Source: Lunularia cruciata (lineage: Eukaryota; Streptophyta; Marchantiopsida; Lunulariales; Lunulariaceae). From it: a stretch of DNA of 64,000 nucleotides. The notes under the pieces are model-generated. The model searched no databases. It had not been told where the DNA came from and was given only the letters and a program-made list of their open reading frames with translations. The translations under genes were made by a program, and so were the position numbers. The stretch lies in contig OX419760.1 in the NCBI GenBank assembly GCA_948567375.1, positions 33,232,001 through 33,296,000 on the forward strand, given 5' to 3'. Below, piece by piece: positions 1 to 10,882 of the stretch (position 1 is the first letter of the stretch; each line of letters begins with the position of its first letter).

Positions 1-2739
1 TTGACGATCAGAGGTTCTAGATCTGTGGATGTAAAAGAGCGATGTATTGGCACCAGTCTCACATTTCTGTTGAGTTCTCATCGTACAGAAATGAAAAATG
101 ATTTATGAGCAGTTTCATGTGCGGCAGAAGTCTGTAAGAAAGACATGCCCTTTTACTTTGGATGCTCTCATGGACATGTTGCTGAGTCGAGTAACCTCAA
201 CAGTTCTCATCAGATCGTAGACAGAAATGGACCATTCTGCTCTCAAACCTGGTACAACTTCTGCGATCCAATTTTTGACTAACATGGCTTTAGGGCTGAA
301 GTAAATACTGTTCTTTCCTCCACGGTGATTTGAAGCACATTTCCTGCAACAAAAGTACACTAGAAAGGACACAATTGCAAGATGACTCTGTTCAACATTT
401 ATCCTTAATTTCTGCATGTATCTGATGTCAACAAACTTGCATCAACACACGCTGTGCATTGTTGCATAGAGCAGGGGCTCGATTGAGTTGCGGTCGGATT
501 TCTAATTATATACAAATTTCAAGGGGACCATAGACTGGTCTCCTTGGATGTGAAGACTTTGTTTAGTCAGTAGGGTTGGCGCAGTGAAAGGGCCATGGAA
601 TCGTACGGATCATGACCAAGTCGAGGAGGTAGTTCTGAGGACTACGTTTTCCTACCAGGTATTTTCGTGCTCCTAATACTTTCTCGCACTCGAGCTAAAC
701 ATACTCGGGATCTCAATCCATTAATTTGCGCTGTCTTTGAACAATCTCTTCACACCAGGTACTATCGTGTTCTTGATACCTTCTCGTACTTGAGAGAATA
801 TACACAAGAGGTTTTATTCCAGAATCTATGGGTTTATGTTGAGTACCTTACCATTGAAGTACAAAGGTTATCAGTTTGACCCTCAGGTTGAAGGTCGAAG
901 TGAGTGAAACTTCGGAGGAAACGACAACTCTTAATCTGATCCAAGAACGCACTGTCCACTGAAATTCGTTGAACTGCTAAGAGAATACTGTTCTTACGGG
1001 AACTGTCAGTGACTTTAGGCTATTATTTAAAGTTCAGCCAGCCGTATCAAACAAGTGTGTTAATGATGCATCACTTTCAACAGCTGACCTGATTGATGGT
1101 ACCGGTATGGAGTGTCCTCCATATCCTCCATATTGGTCACAGAAGTCAACACTCATCAACAGTATCGAGCTTAAGCAGTACATATAATAAGTAGATGGGA
1201 TTCGCTTCCGATCAACTGCAACACTATTGTGTATGATCTTTTGACTCAAAAATATCTACCCCTAGGTTGATGCCTATGTATAATTAGGAGCTCTGATTAG
1301 AGGTATGAACTAACGATTCTAGCTCCACAGCTATCAGTGACTTTATTGAAGATTTCCCTTAAGTATACTTCAAGGAACAAAGTCTCCAAAACCTTGTTCG
1401 GTCAGTTCAGGACCCTCGGTACCGCTTGAAGGAAAGTTTTCATGAACACATCCACCGCAAAATTTCCCTCTACCCAGTACATATATCAACCATGTGCACA
1501 ATAGGTCACCCCTGTGTGTCTTTTATATTATATCCTCTTCGTTTGACCCAAAAATTTTGGATCGAAGGAGACAAGATGAAGATCAATAGACTTGGGGAAG
1601 CAGCGCTGAAGAACGATGGCAAGGTGAGTCAGCCGTTCAGACTATAAAATAAAAATCTCATTGTGGCGGCACAAGTTAGAAATGCGTCCACACGGGGGCG
1701 TGTGCCCGACTACTCCTTGCAGACATGCCCAATATTTCTTGTTCGAAATGAGTTGGATGCCAATGTCCACGATGATGATAGCAAACTTGGCATTCTGCTG
1801 AGGCCGAAATTCAGTAGGATTACCTCGACAACTTGCTTGAAGCTCTTGCGATTGCGAAATTTTTAGGTCAGCAATCTTACCATGACCTACTGAGTACAGC
1901 ATTCCGAATCCGTCAAGCAATCTGGAACTTGTCCCTGTAGTAAGAATAATGTTGTTCTTTAGTAATAGTATCTCGAATTTCAGAGACGATGTTTTAATAA
2001 GTATCATTGCCGCATTGCAACGAGATAATTATGAACATGAAGGAACGCTGTCACAAAAGAATCCAAATTAGGAATTGGTGCCGTTCGAATTGCAACAAAT
2101 GTTTAAAACTGATTGCATGTATCAATGTCCTTAGTCTGAATGAATTAAGTCAATACCTATACGGGGTCAAAGATAACAAGACTGTATAGACGTAGTTCCA
2201 TGTAGTGTTCCCTTCTCAATGATATATCCCAGTGATACACTAAAAGTTTCACTTCTATAACTCGCATCTTGGTTATGGAATTTATAGTGGGTGAAGAGAC
2301 ACGTAGACAAACTCAAGGCGAGTCGTGGAGAAGGCTAAAGCTGGGGTGGTACGTACTCGTCTGATCGTCTTTGAAGACCAAATGAAAGTAATGCGGAACT
2401 AATGGAAGGTGGTGTAGAGAATTAAATTCGAACACAGACGGTTGTCTAGTCGAGTGTCGGCAACAGTTTCCAGTACTGTTTCAAGTGTACTTTCCGTGGT
2501 GGAAGGTACACAATTAAGCAGTTCCCCATGGGCACATGAAGGAAGGAAGGCAACGTCAACGGCATCTAATGGGAAGTGGAGCCTTTTCAATACCTCAAAG
2601 TTGGACTAAGACTTCACCTTCTCTTCTAACTGGGGGCCAGACATGCAGCTAAAGCTGGGAAGGGTCAATTTTTATGATGTCTAGAGATAAATATTCTTAA
2701 AGAGGAGATCATCTGAACTTGCAGCTAATCTAATATACA
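1..2739. other. intergenic region, no gene recognised
   Basis: Open frames here are short (at most about 120 codons), overlap on both strands and show no family motif that I recognise. The stretch lies upstream of the phosphate-transporter relic, so it may hold that gene's old promoter and 5' UTR, but no TATA box or start could be assigned with confidence. One 100 bp imperfect direct repeat is listed separately. Confidence 0.6.
654..800. repeat. imperfect direct repeat, 100 bp offset
   Basis: The phrase beginning accaggtatt at 654 recurs as accaggtact at 754. About 40 bases match with scattered substitutions (cgtgctcctaatactttctcg against cgtgttcttgataccttctcg). The offset is exactly 100 bp. 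It looks like an old local duplication; no function is evident. Confidence 0.55.
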
Positions 2740-2864
2740 ATGGCCGCCATGCCGGAGTACCTGTGGTTCGTGATCGTTGGTGCCTTTGTGGCATTTGCCT
2801 TCGGGTAGGGTAATGGTGAGTCATTGACCCATTCTTGTTGAATTTATCCATTGTAGTTCTAATT

Positions 2865-2954
2865 ATTGCACCTGGACAAGGATAGTCTTGGTAAGAACCC
2901 TGTCGTGATATTGCACCTGGACAAGGATAGTCTTGGTAAGAACCCTGTTGTTTG
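2865..2954 (+). repeat. 45 bp tandem duplication inside intron 1 of the PiT relic
   Basis: Two nearly identical 45 bp units start with attgcacctggacaagg at 2865 and 2910. They lie within the inferred first intron (2816-2969), which ends in ctgcag. The duplication is recent-looking, since the units differ at only a few bases at the end. Confidence 0.8.
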
Positions 2955-4037
2955 GTAATGCATCTGCAGGTGCCAACGACCTTAATGGGTTTGCCACTTC
3001 TTGGGAAGTAAGACACTCACCATGGGCCAGGCGTTTCTTGTAAGTATTCTCTTACTACATCTGTTTGCAGTCTCCTCCCATGTATTTTCCAGTAAAATTT
3101 GCTGCTTTACAATTTCAAGCTTAACGTTGACAATGATCATGAATGGTTTTACTTGTTTTGAATATTGCTTTAATGTTTGACTTTCTGGGCCGAATTGTGA
3201 CGTCGACTATTGCGAGTGGAGTGGCTGATCTCAACAACTTCCTAGGAAATCCAGAGGTCTATGCCTACGGGATGATTTGTGCTTGCACTGCTGGTGCCTT
3301 CTGTTTAGCTGTGCCATCCAGGATTGGTGTTAATGTTTCGGGAACCCATTTTATTGGTAAGTAAGAAGGATCGATTTCCTCGCGTTCGAGGATACGTAGC
3401 CTGTATTGCTGTGAATTAGAAAATCACAATTCACTTTGAAAAGACCTGTCTTTGCAATGTTGAAGACTCAGACCGGCAAAGAATGCACTTACTTTAAATT
3501 GTTTTGGTCTTGACTTCAGACACTAAATTGAGCTGATGAACTTCACTGAAATTGGAACTGAATCGCGTTAACTGCGATTGCAGTCGGGAGTGTCATCGCC
3601 TTTTCTCTAATCTGGGACGGTAAAGATGCTTTCAACTGGGCTGCAAGAGACAACAGCATCGACGCTTTCCCATTCAAGGGAGTGATCTCCATTGTCACGT
3701 CTTGGATCATGTCACCAGTCCTCACCAGTCCTAGCCGCAGCTGGTTCAGGACTTCTTTGCTTGGCCCTTCGGACACTGGTCCTACGACGCAAAAATTGCT
3801 CATAAAGTTGCATTCTGGACTTTGCCAACAGTCATATTCTTCACAGTGTTCGCCAACATGTACTTCATTCTCACGAAGGTCTATAGATGATCCTCCCATC
3901 TTCTTTAATTACTCTAAATTGATTCTGATGTTCTAGTGAAATTCAGCCCCAAATAATTGATCAGAGTTGAAAATCCCCGGCATATATTGGAAGTCCAGAT
4001 ATTATAGAGTTTATGAAGCGCGTCATCCATATATCAA

Positions 4038-4110
4038 CAGTTTAAATCAACATCTATAATTATGACAATATGCAGTTTAAATCAACATCTATAATTATGA
4101 CAATATGCAG
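4038..4110 (+). repeat. 35 bp tandem duplication next to the exon 5 splice acceptor
   Basis: The unit cagtttaaatcaacatctat... runs 4038-4072 and repeats at 4073-4107, followed by a third cag at 4108-4110 that serves as the acceptor of exon 5. The copied block carries an acceptor-like gcag, so it places a decoy 3' splice site 35 bp upstream of the real one. Confidence 0.8.
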
Positions 4111-5276
4111 GGAGCCAAGAAGCAAATGGACAAGGATGGTATTCATTGGTCTTATTCCAAAACCGCCTGGATCTCAGTTGTAATTGCATTAGGTGTAGCG
4201 GTTATTTCTGCCATCACGGTTGTTCCTTTCTTGTACAAGAAGATGAATGACACATTCGACCAGTGAGCCTCAAATTCTAATTTGCAGCTCTTGGTTTCCA
4301 CGTCTTATAATCTTCTTCGGTTCTTTGCTGATAATTTTAAGCTTTGACTTCACTGAACTCGTACCTGTTATCTCTTGGTATTCCCTTTTAGCATGTTGGA
4401 TTGTGGTTGCAGAAGTATGCTCGAGGTCTGCTACTGCACCTGCTCAATGATCTGCAGGGAGAGTAACCGAATTGTCGATATTGAAGGTGCTCCTGGCATT
4501 CATGACAAGAAGCCAGCCAAAACTATTGAGTCGGATGGAAAGATTGCAAAATAACAACTCCATGAAATATAGGATCCAAGATCTGGAAGGTCGTATCTCA
4601 CTGTTGGATCCAAGATATTCACGACGTAGTCGATACAAACAAAACTGTTCGTGATATCCACCAGCATGCGGAGATTTTCGAGCCAAGAGTAGAGTATGCT
4701 TTCATGCATCTTCAGGTGAGTAAACTGGCCTAAATTTTATACGCTTGTTGAATTTCTGTTTGAAGGAACTCGTGGCAATTCAAAACCTGAACGATCAGCA
4801 CTACTGTTTTGCGCAGGTTTTCTCAGCCATCAGTGTTATCTTCTCACATGGAGGCGGGGAGGTCGGCTATGCAGCGGGGTCAATGCCTGTCATCCTTCAG
4901 GTGTACAGGACGGAAAGCTGACCAAAAATGTGTAACCCAAGATGTGGGTGGTGGTATTTGGAGGTCTTGCTTTAATCTCTGGTCTGGCTACTGACGGATA
5001 CCACACAATGCGTGCCGTGGGAGTCAAGCTTGTGAAGATCACACCTACCCTTGGATTCTGTCCTGAGCTCGCAACTGCTATGGTCGTCATGGTTGCCTCA
5101 CAGTGAGTGATCTTCTACTAATACATCTTGATTTAGTCGTTTGTCTACTACTCAACTCTAGGATTTGAAGACGAAATGGGCTTTCTTGAAATTACTTACG
5201 TTTGCTTCCTCTTTCCCCTCTGAATGGGTAGACTGACCAGCCATCAACTCCATTATTTGAACGACTTTATGTACAG

Positions 5277-6194
5277 GTATGGTCTTCCTCAGTCCGGTAG
5301 TCTTGTGATAGTGGGTGCCATTGTGGGAGTAGGATTAGTAGAGGGAAGAAGGGTTGTCAACTGGCCGCAATTCGGCATGCAGGTCATCGGGTGGGCTTTA
5401 AGTACTCTTGTCGTAGGATTGACAGTGGCTGCACTCTTCGCACAAGTAAGTCAAAACATTGAGAATGGTCTTTTATTGTGTGAGACAGTTCCCCTTCAAA
5501 CTATTCCGCGTGAGTAGTTGTAAAATGCAACTTCGCATTTTCACACAGTCTGAGCACGGTGATTGACTGGTAATCCATCTTTTATGCAGGGCCTTTATGC
5601 ACCTTCTGCCATCGATTCACAGGCAGTTAACAACTACAAAACAGAAATAGCAGCCATCAATACTCAGTGGTACAAGTATTTCAACACCACTCTTCGATCC
5701 TACCAGGCTGCCAGTGCTGCAGGTGCTTTTGACCGTTTGCCACTCAAAGCTTGGGAAGAGCTCAACGCAACTCTTGCCAAAAATGCCAAGACTGAGAAAA
5801 ATTTGGGTGACTTCAAGCAATATGCAGCAAGTAAGTAACACGCTGTAATTTCTTCACCAGTTCCAAGATTCAAACGTTTTACCATCGTAGGTATTCTTCT
5901 GTCTATAAAATCTGTCGATCTTATTTTACATTGACTTGACTTGCAATTGCAGAGAAACCAGCAGCATATATCAATTCGCTGAACACACTTTTTGCTATGT
6001 ACCAAGAGAACACCATCCTCACCATCGGCCAAAACAACCTGTTCAATGGATCACTGACCTGCAACAGCAATGTACTAGCAGATGTCAATAACAGCATAAA
6101 GCCGGCTGTTGTCACCGGGATGGCGTGTGTTGCCCCAAAACTTGCAGATCCAGGCACTACTTTCAAATGCTCAACATTTGGCGGAGATTCATGA
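5277..6194 (+). pseudogene. intact 3' exons (8-10) of the PiT relic
   Basis: These three exons hold the C-terminal part of the transporter: a membrane segment around VVGLTVAALFAQ, an extracytoplasmic-looking stretch beginning GLYAPSAIDSQAVNNYKTEI, and a hydrophilic, Asn-rich tail ending GGDS before TGA. The reading frame is preserved across both splice junctions (5445/5590 and 5830/5953), and acceptors gcag and donors gtaag are good. Codons show no stop or frameshift, in contrast to exons 1-7. Either the 3' half decayed later or it is retained by chance. Alone it lacks the first PHO4 signature and could not form a transporter. Confidence 0.8.
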
Positions 6195-7974
6195 TGATCA
6201 GTTAACGGTTACCTTAACCGCTCGTGGAAGCTTTTTCTACATCAGTGCATCTCCTTAGGGAACTCTCTGAGACCAACTACAATCAAATAGCTCGACTCAG
6301 TTTCTCCATTACCCATACTACTCAAGGGACATTATAGGCAATGCTACTCATAGATAATTAACAATCATAAGTCCTTCGAGGTTGGCAGTGAGATAAGTTA
6401 CAATTCTGTCGAGTTTACAGAGTTGGTATCATGTGTGTCATCATTCATAAGGACATATCGTAGTGCATGCTAGTGGTGAATATTTCAATTTTGAATGTGT
6501 AACCACAACAGAAAATAAGAAATGTTCCCTCAACTGTATGCTTTCCCTTCACTTAAGAGAATGACATTATCCCAAGCTCACAGGTGCGATTTACCGTTAA
6601 GCTCATCTGGGAAACAGAGACGAACATGCTTCAGAATTATCAGCCATGACGATATAACCGGAGGATTTTGATCTCATGAAGTATTCGGTCGGAAGTGAAG
6701 GGAACCAGAGTTTCGAGTTTGGGCTCAAGAATTTATATAGTGGACTTGTGTACTATACAGGCAAAGAATAAGACCGACAAAATTTGACTTCTTCACTGAG
6801 GGTACTCAGTCATCTGCGACAAGGAGAAGACTTCCTATCTCAAATTTCTGCAGTACATACATATCAAGTCTTGTGTTTCTCTTCTCTTCTCTCAATTTTC
6901 TGCCGAACATCCGGAATTCCGCTGCTCTTGAGTGACATGAAGCTTCAAATGATGGAGATACAGAGTGCCATCGAACTGAGACTCGACTTTAAAGTAGGAC
7001 TAAGCAGCTACAATTCGATTGCTCACTTAGAGCAACATCAAGAAACAAAACTGCGGTAACATTTCCTCGTGGTTGTTGCGATCAACATGTTAACTGCCAA
7101 ATAGTTGGCTTGATGCTCTGGATCTGAAATTGTTTCTGACAAATGCAGATGGATTTCATTTTTTGGAGCTGCGAATGAGTGGAATGACTGTATCTTTCAC
7201 GCGTTTGATAGTTTTGCCTACTGCTGCCGCTACTCCGCACGAAATTGTGGATCCAACACCAGCATGATTAGCAGCTGCCGCTGCTGCTTCGTAAGTCATT
7301 GCTTGATCCAGTGATCAAGCCCAGAATTGCAATTTACCAAATTGAATCAGTGCACGAATGTCTCGCACAATTGACACTTGCACCGGAATCGGATCAGTTC
7401 TGACGGCTTAATCTTTGATACTTCCCCAAAGCTCGAGCGTAAACGACTCCACCGCAAGTAAGAATCGAATAGGGCGTATTGATGATGTGACAGATCGAAC
7501 TCAGATGTTCAGGGCAGAGTTCACAGGATTGCGAGGATACTGAAAGTCGAGATACGAGAAGATACGAGAAGGGAGGATTTTAACGATGAATAAACTTGAC
7601 TTGTACGCTAAAGCTTTTGAGTCTCCGACAGGAATGCTGATTAAACCGTGGTGTCAGTTATAACGTGTCGAACACGTTTTCTACATTGCTCTGCATCAGT
7701 CGACAGCAGAGTTCGACTTGGTAAAACTGTTTCAACACGATCAGTATGGACCTGAATAGATCCATACGTTCGTCGTAAGCAAAGGATGCGGGTCTCGGTC
7801 TCGATTTACGGTAAGCTTGCTAATGATTACCGGCTCGAGCCACTGATTGGTACTCATATTAGCTTACTACTCTCCTCTTGTGTCTAAAAAAGATATACTG
7901 AACAGAGAAATCCCCGGAGCTTGGACCGACTTGGAACATTTTACGTTCCCTCATGGAGGGATCGAGGAACCGTA
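6195..7974. other. intergenic region between PiT relic and copia element 1
   Basis: No protein family or RNA gene is recognised. A 91-codon open frame at 6784-7059 has no familiar motif and is not supported by context. The first few hundred bases would be the 3' UTR and flank of the PiT relic. Confidence 0.55.
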
Positions 7975-8192
7975 TATAGCAATACTAGAGACGAATTAAC
8001 TGTATGCAGAAATTGACTCCGGAAGAGAGTTCTCTAAAGATCTTGTACTGTGAATTCTTAATAATTGTTTCACCCATGAGGGTGTTAGTACATGAATCGG
8101 AACCCATCACATACACACAACGGTGTGTCTGTTCACCATCTTTATCTTAAGCGTCTAAGTTTATCAGGTTAGTTTATAACCTGTGTCCTACA
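7975..8192 (-). repeat. 3' LTR of copia element 1
   Basis: This 218 bp block matches 12635-12852 along its whole length with substitutions and small indels. On the element's strand it starts TGTAGGACAC next to the polypurine tract. Shared landmarks are ttcacccatgagggtgttag and tttatcaggttagtttata. The outer end reads tata rather than the usual CA. Confidence 0.88.
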
Positions 8193-8201
8193 CTCCTCCT
8201 C
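8193..8201 (-). other. polypurine tract of copia element 1
   Basis: On the element's strand the bases immediately before the 3' LTR are GAGGAGGAG, followed by TGTAGG at the LTR start. This is the expected plus-strand primer position. Confidence 0.75.
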
Positions 8202-8249
8202 AAACTTTATGACGCTTAAGCAGATGGTGTCTATGAGTGTTTAGGGATT

Positions 8250-8516
8250 CTGGTTATCAGAATATATATGTGGATCGCCTTTGTCGGGGTAAAGTTATTG
8301 ATTTCTAACCACTGACGTAGCCAAACAGCTTTAGAGGCAGCTGTAGCCGTAGCTACGTACTCAGCTTCGATACTAGAAAGAGCTGTAGTCTTTTGCCGAG
8401 TGCTTCCCCAACTGATTACACTCCCAGGGAAGAGGAAGCAATGTCCGGATGGGGATCGACAGTCATCAACGTCGCTAGTCCAATCAGAATCACTGTAACC
8501 AAACAGAGAATGTGGA
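8250..8516 (-). pseudogene. copia RNase H domain (element 1)
   Basis: This is the C-terminal RNase H of a copia polyprotein, which removes RNA from the RNA:DNA hybrid during reverse transcription. The minus strand reads open for about 85 codons, with YSDSDWTSDVDDCRSPSGHC, then ISWGSTRQKTTALSSIEAEY and ASKAVWLRQWLE. The first catalytic Asp (DSDW) and the Glu of the EAEY motif are present. The final SDNQ motif is put out of frame near 8255. No ATG is expected because this is an internal polyprotein segment. Confidence 0.85.
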
Positions 8517-8523
8517 TCAGTTT

Positions 8524-8621
8524 GATGTTAATATTGCAAATATAACTGAAGTGTACCAGCTACACTCCGGATGATGTTAATATTGCAAAAATAACTGAAG
8601 TGTACCAGCTACGTTCCGGAG
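8524..8621 (-). repeat. 49 bp tandem duplication in copia element 1
   Basis: Two units beginning gatgttaatattgcaaa start at 8524 and 8573 and differ at only a few bases. They lie between the RNase H and reverse transcriptase remnants and disrupt the polyprotein frame. Confidence 0.75.
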
Positions 8622-9859
8622 AGTGTGCTTGATGGCTTGAATATGTTTCAGTCTTGGATTGGCTATGAGTTGTGCATGAACGTTCACGGAACAAGACAAG
8701 TCAGGTCTTGTACTGGTAGAGGCCCATAAGAGGGATCCAACAACGTTTGCTTGACAACGTAAATTGCTTGCACTCCTCTTTATCTGCATTAGTAGTAGGG
8801 CAGTTGGCTAAAGAGGGATAAATCCCCGGGGAAGAGGAGTAGATACAGGTTTTACATTCTGATAACAATATTGAATGAAGACTTGTGTTAAGTAGAGGCG
8901 CTGAGAGAGACAAATCCACCCGACGTGATGCTCCCGTGTTATCTACAGGTTGAGACGGTGGTGAACTTCACCAAAGTCTTTTATGTCAAACCTGTTGCTA
9001 AGTAGAAAAAAGGCGACCGCGTAGGAAAAATGAAGGATGGGAAGACCCCATCAAGCCGTACAAGGGAGAGACAAAAAAGGTAACATGGGGCTAAGCCCCA
9101 AGCCCCAGTTGCTAAGTTGGGCCTTAATCTCTATCAGCAGAGAAAGGTTAGTGCATGCGATTAAAATATTGTCTACATATAAGGCGAGCATAACAAAATC
9201 TGATCCTCGGTGGATGAAGTAAACGTTGCTGTCAACTTCTGATTTGTTGAAACCTCATTTCTACCGGATAGCCATGTATGACCAGGTACCATTCTCGGGC
9301 CGATTGTTTCAGTCCATATAAGGCTCGCTTGATGAGACAACAGTTAATGCCGGTAGGAGGATTAACCCCTCAGGTATAGTCATGTATACGATTTCATGAA
9401 TAGTGCCATTAAGAAATGTGGTTTTAACCTCCATATGATGTGCATGGAGGTCCCACTGTGTGTCAAGAGCTAAAATATGCCGAATAGATTGGATCCTAAC
9501 GACCGGTGAAAATGTATCAATATAATATAAGCCGTATTGTTGGGTAAAACCTCAAGCTACCAACCATGCCTTATAGCTATCGGATGGATCCATATGGCTT
9601 AATTTTTAATTTAAACAACCACTTCCATGTCATGGACTCTCTTGGTCGGGAGCAATGAGGTATATTCCAAAGTACCTTTGAGTTTATGGGAGCAAAGTTC
9701 ATTGGCTATAGCTTCTTGCCACTGAATAGATTGTGGGGACCTTAGAGCCTGAAGGTAGGTAGATGGCTCTAAAGGTATGGATGGGCCAATAGTAGCAAGA
9801 GCAATAGATTTCTTTGGACTGGTTTTGGCAATGAGAATTGACATAATTCTCCTCTTCAT
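8577..9859 (-). pseudogene. copia reverse transcriptase remnant (element 1)
   Basis: This is the RNA-dependent DNA polymerase portion of the copia polyprotein. From its N side: the frame around 9859-9611 contains the entry motif QWQEAIANEL, followed by ALYGLKQSARM near 9320, LALYVDNILIA near 9160 (the YVDD catalytic box, second Asp changed to Asn) and the connection VGSLLWASTSTRPDLS near 8700. A 104 bp interspersed element plus its target duplication splits the domain at 9004-9117. Several in-frame stops and frame changes show that it is dead. Confidence 0.85.
9004..9107 (-). mobile_element. 104 bp SINE/MITE-like insertion with 10 bp target duplication
   Basis: The insertion interrupts the reverse transcriptase frame and is flanked by exact copies of gttgctaagt at 8994-9003 and 9108-9117. 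Read on the minus strand it begins tggggctt, contains the hairpin GATGGG-GTCTT-CCCATC, and ends gcggtcgcc followed by a T-run. A T-rich 3' end and a target duplication of variable length suggest a short retroposon. The GC-rich palindrome tggggctaagcccca at the other end leaves a small DNA transposon possible. I see no convincing pol III A and B boxes. Confidence 0.75.
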
Positions 9860-10317
9860 AATAAAAAGGGGGGTTTCCTTGATTTATTCTAGTAGAGTGT
9901 CGAAGCTCCGGAGCTTGACAAAGAGTAGGGAGTGGTATATCATCAGGTTGAGTAGATTGACTGCCAGATATAGATGGTTGTTAATAATTTGCAGATGGTC
10001 TACGTCAAAGAGAACATGTGAGATTATCAACCTGGTTGTTGACAAAGTTCCTTAGAGTAATTAACTCTTTGGGTGATGGGAGAGGACCTAACAGATGGAG
10101 GGAAAGAACCAAGTAGAAGCCCTTGGGTACGAAAAGTGCTAGGCTCGTATGAAAGAGATTTAGTATCAGGAGGATCAGATTCAAAGAGTGGGTTCCTAGA
10201 ACAGACTTCGAAGAGACGGTTTTGAAATGGGGAATGTAGACCAGAAATTCGCAGCAATAAATTATCTTGGAAGGATTGGGAAGGAGGTAGGGTTAGGGTG
10301 GGGGAGGAAACCGATTG

Positions 10318-10626
10318 CTAAGTATCACGAGGGGTAACGATTGGGATTGGAATTATAAGAGGTGGTCTAGGCCGTGCTGGAGTTGAGGATGATAAATGGT
10401 GATGTCTGAGAAAGATTAACAGGTTGAGCTGGTGGAGCCAATATAGGTTGACAGGTCTCGGTATAGATAATTGGGCGGGGACCTGGAGGTGCAGTTGGAT
10501 GAATATTTGGAAAATAGCCAAGTGGAGTAATGTTGAATCTTGTGATTGAATATCTAAGTCAGATGGAGGACGTGATGGAGGCTCAGGTATGACACCAAGG
10601 ATATTAGTTAACAATTCTTCTTCCAT
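10318..10626 (-). pseudogene. copia integrase/RT linker remnant
   Basis: An open minus-strand stretch begins MEEELLTNILGVIPEPP and is preceded by QDIV, matching the end of the copia integrase tail (typically SRDVVFDE) and the Pro/Ser-rich spacer before reverse transcriptase. Low-complexity proline and serine content is normal for this spacer. Confidence 0.6.
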
Positions 10627-10753
10627 AAAGACTATGTCCTGTCAGGTAAATACAAAACCATCACAGCAATGCTGTAGTTTACAGCCTCCCATATATGGAT
10701 ATATGCTTTCATATATATGTAGTTTTATAGTCTTTCATGCTGTAGTTTATAGC

Positions 10754-10873
10754 CTTCTCATGTAGACTCTATTGGGGCTTAGCCCGATTTTACTCTTTTT
10801 TTTGTCTCTCCCTTGTTCGGGTTGATGGGGTCTTCCCATCCTTCGTGTTTTCTATGCGGCCGCCCTTTTATAT
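10754..10873 (+). mobile_element. 120 bp SINE/MITE-like insertion with 9 bp target duplication
   Basis: It is flanked by exact gtttatagc copies at 10745-10753 and 10874-10882. Removing one copy and the insert rejoins the copia integrase C-terminal frame (FLRYNTR... to GYKLQ). It shares about 90 bp with the insertion at 9004-9107 but in the opposite orientation, including the hairpin gatggggtcttcccatc and the end gcggccgcccttt. It extends further upstream with tagactctattgggg, a head also found near 34.06 kb and 45.70 kb. Confidence 0.78.
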
Positions 10874-10882
10874 GTTTATAGC

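Larger units (their letters stand above)
2740..6194 (+). pseudogene. PiT-type Na+/phosphate symporter (PTB-like) pseudogene, 10 exons
   Basis: The encoded family (PHO4/PiT, TC 2.A.20) moves inorganic phosphate with Na+ across the plasma membrane. Exons by splice sites and homology: 2740-2815, 2970-3039, about 3160-3356, about 3574-3885, 4111-4262, 4458-4723, 4817-5102, 5277-5445, 5590-5830 and 5953-6194. Signature pieces are GANDLNGFATS in exon 2 (family GANDVANAF), GVNVSGTHF in exon 3, WIMSPVLT in exon 4, SHGGGEVGYAAG in exon 7 and VGAIVGVGLVEGRR in exon 8. Most introns have GT-AG ends in consistent phase, for example SQ|YGLPQS across exons 7/8. Lesions: TAG for Trp at 2806-2808, frame changes in exon 4 near 3730-3800, TAA at 4552-4554, a 1-bp deletion near 4908 and TAA at 4933-4935. 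Exons 8-10 stay open to a TGA at 6192-6194. Several disruptions make a functional gene unlikely. Confidence 0.88.

Noticed and set aside
9004-10873. A single transposon bounded by the inverted ~100 bp repeats at 9004-9107 and 10754-10873
   Set aside because: Each repeat has its own different target duplication, and the DNA between them is ordinary copia coding sequence continuous with the outside, so they are two separate insertions.
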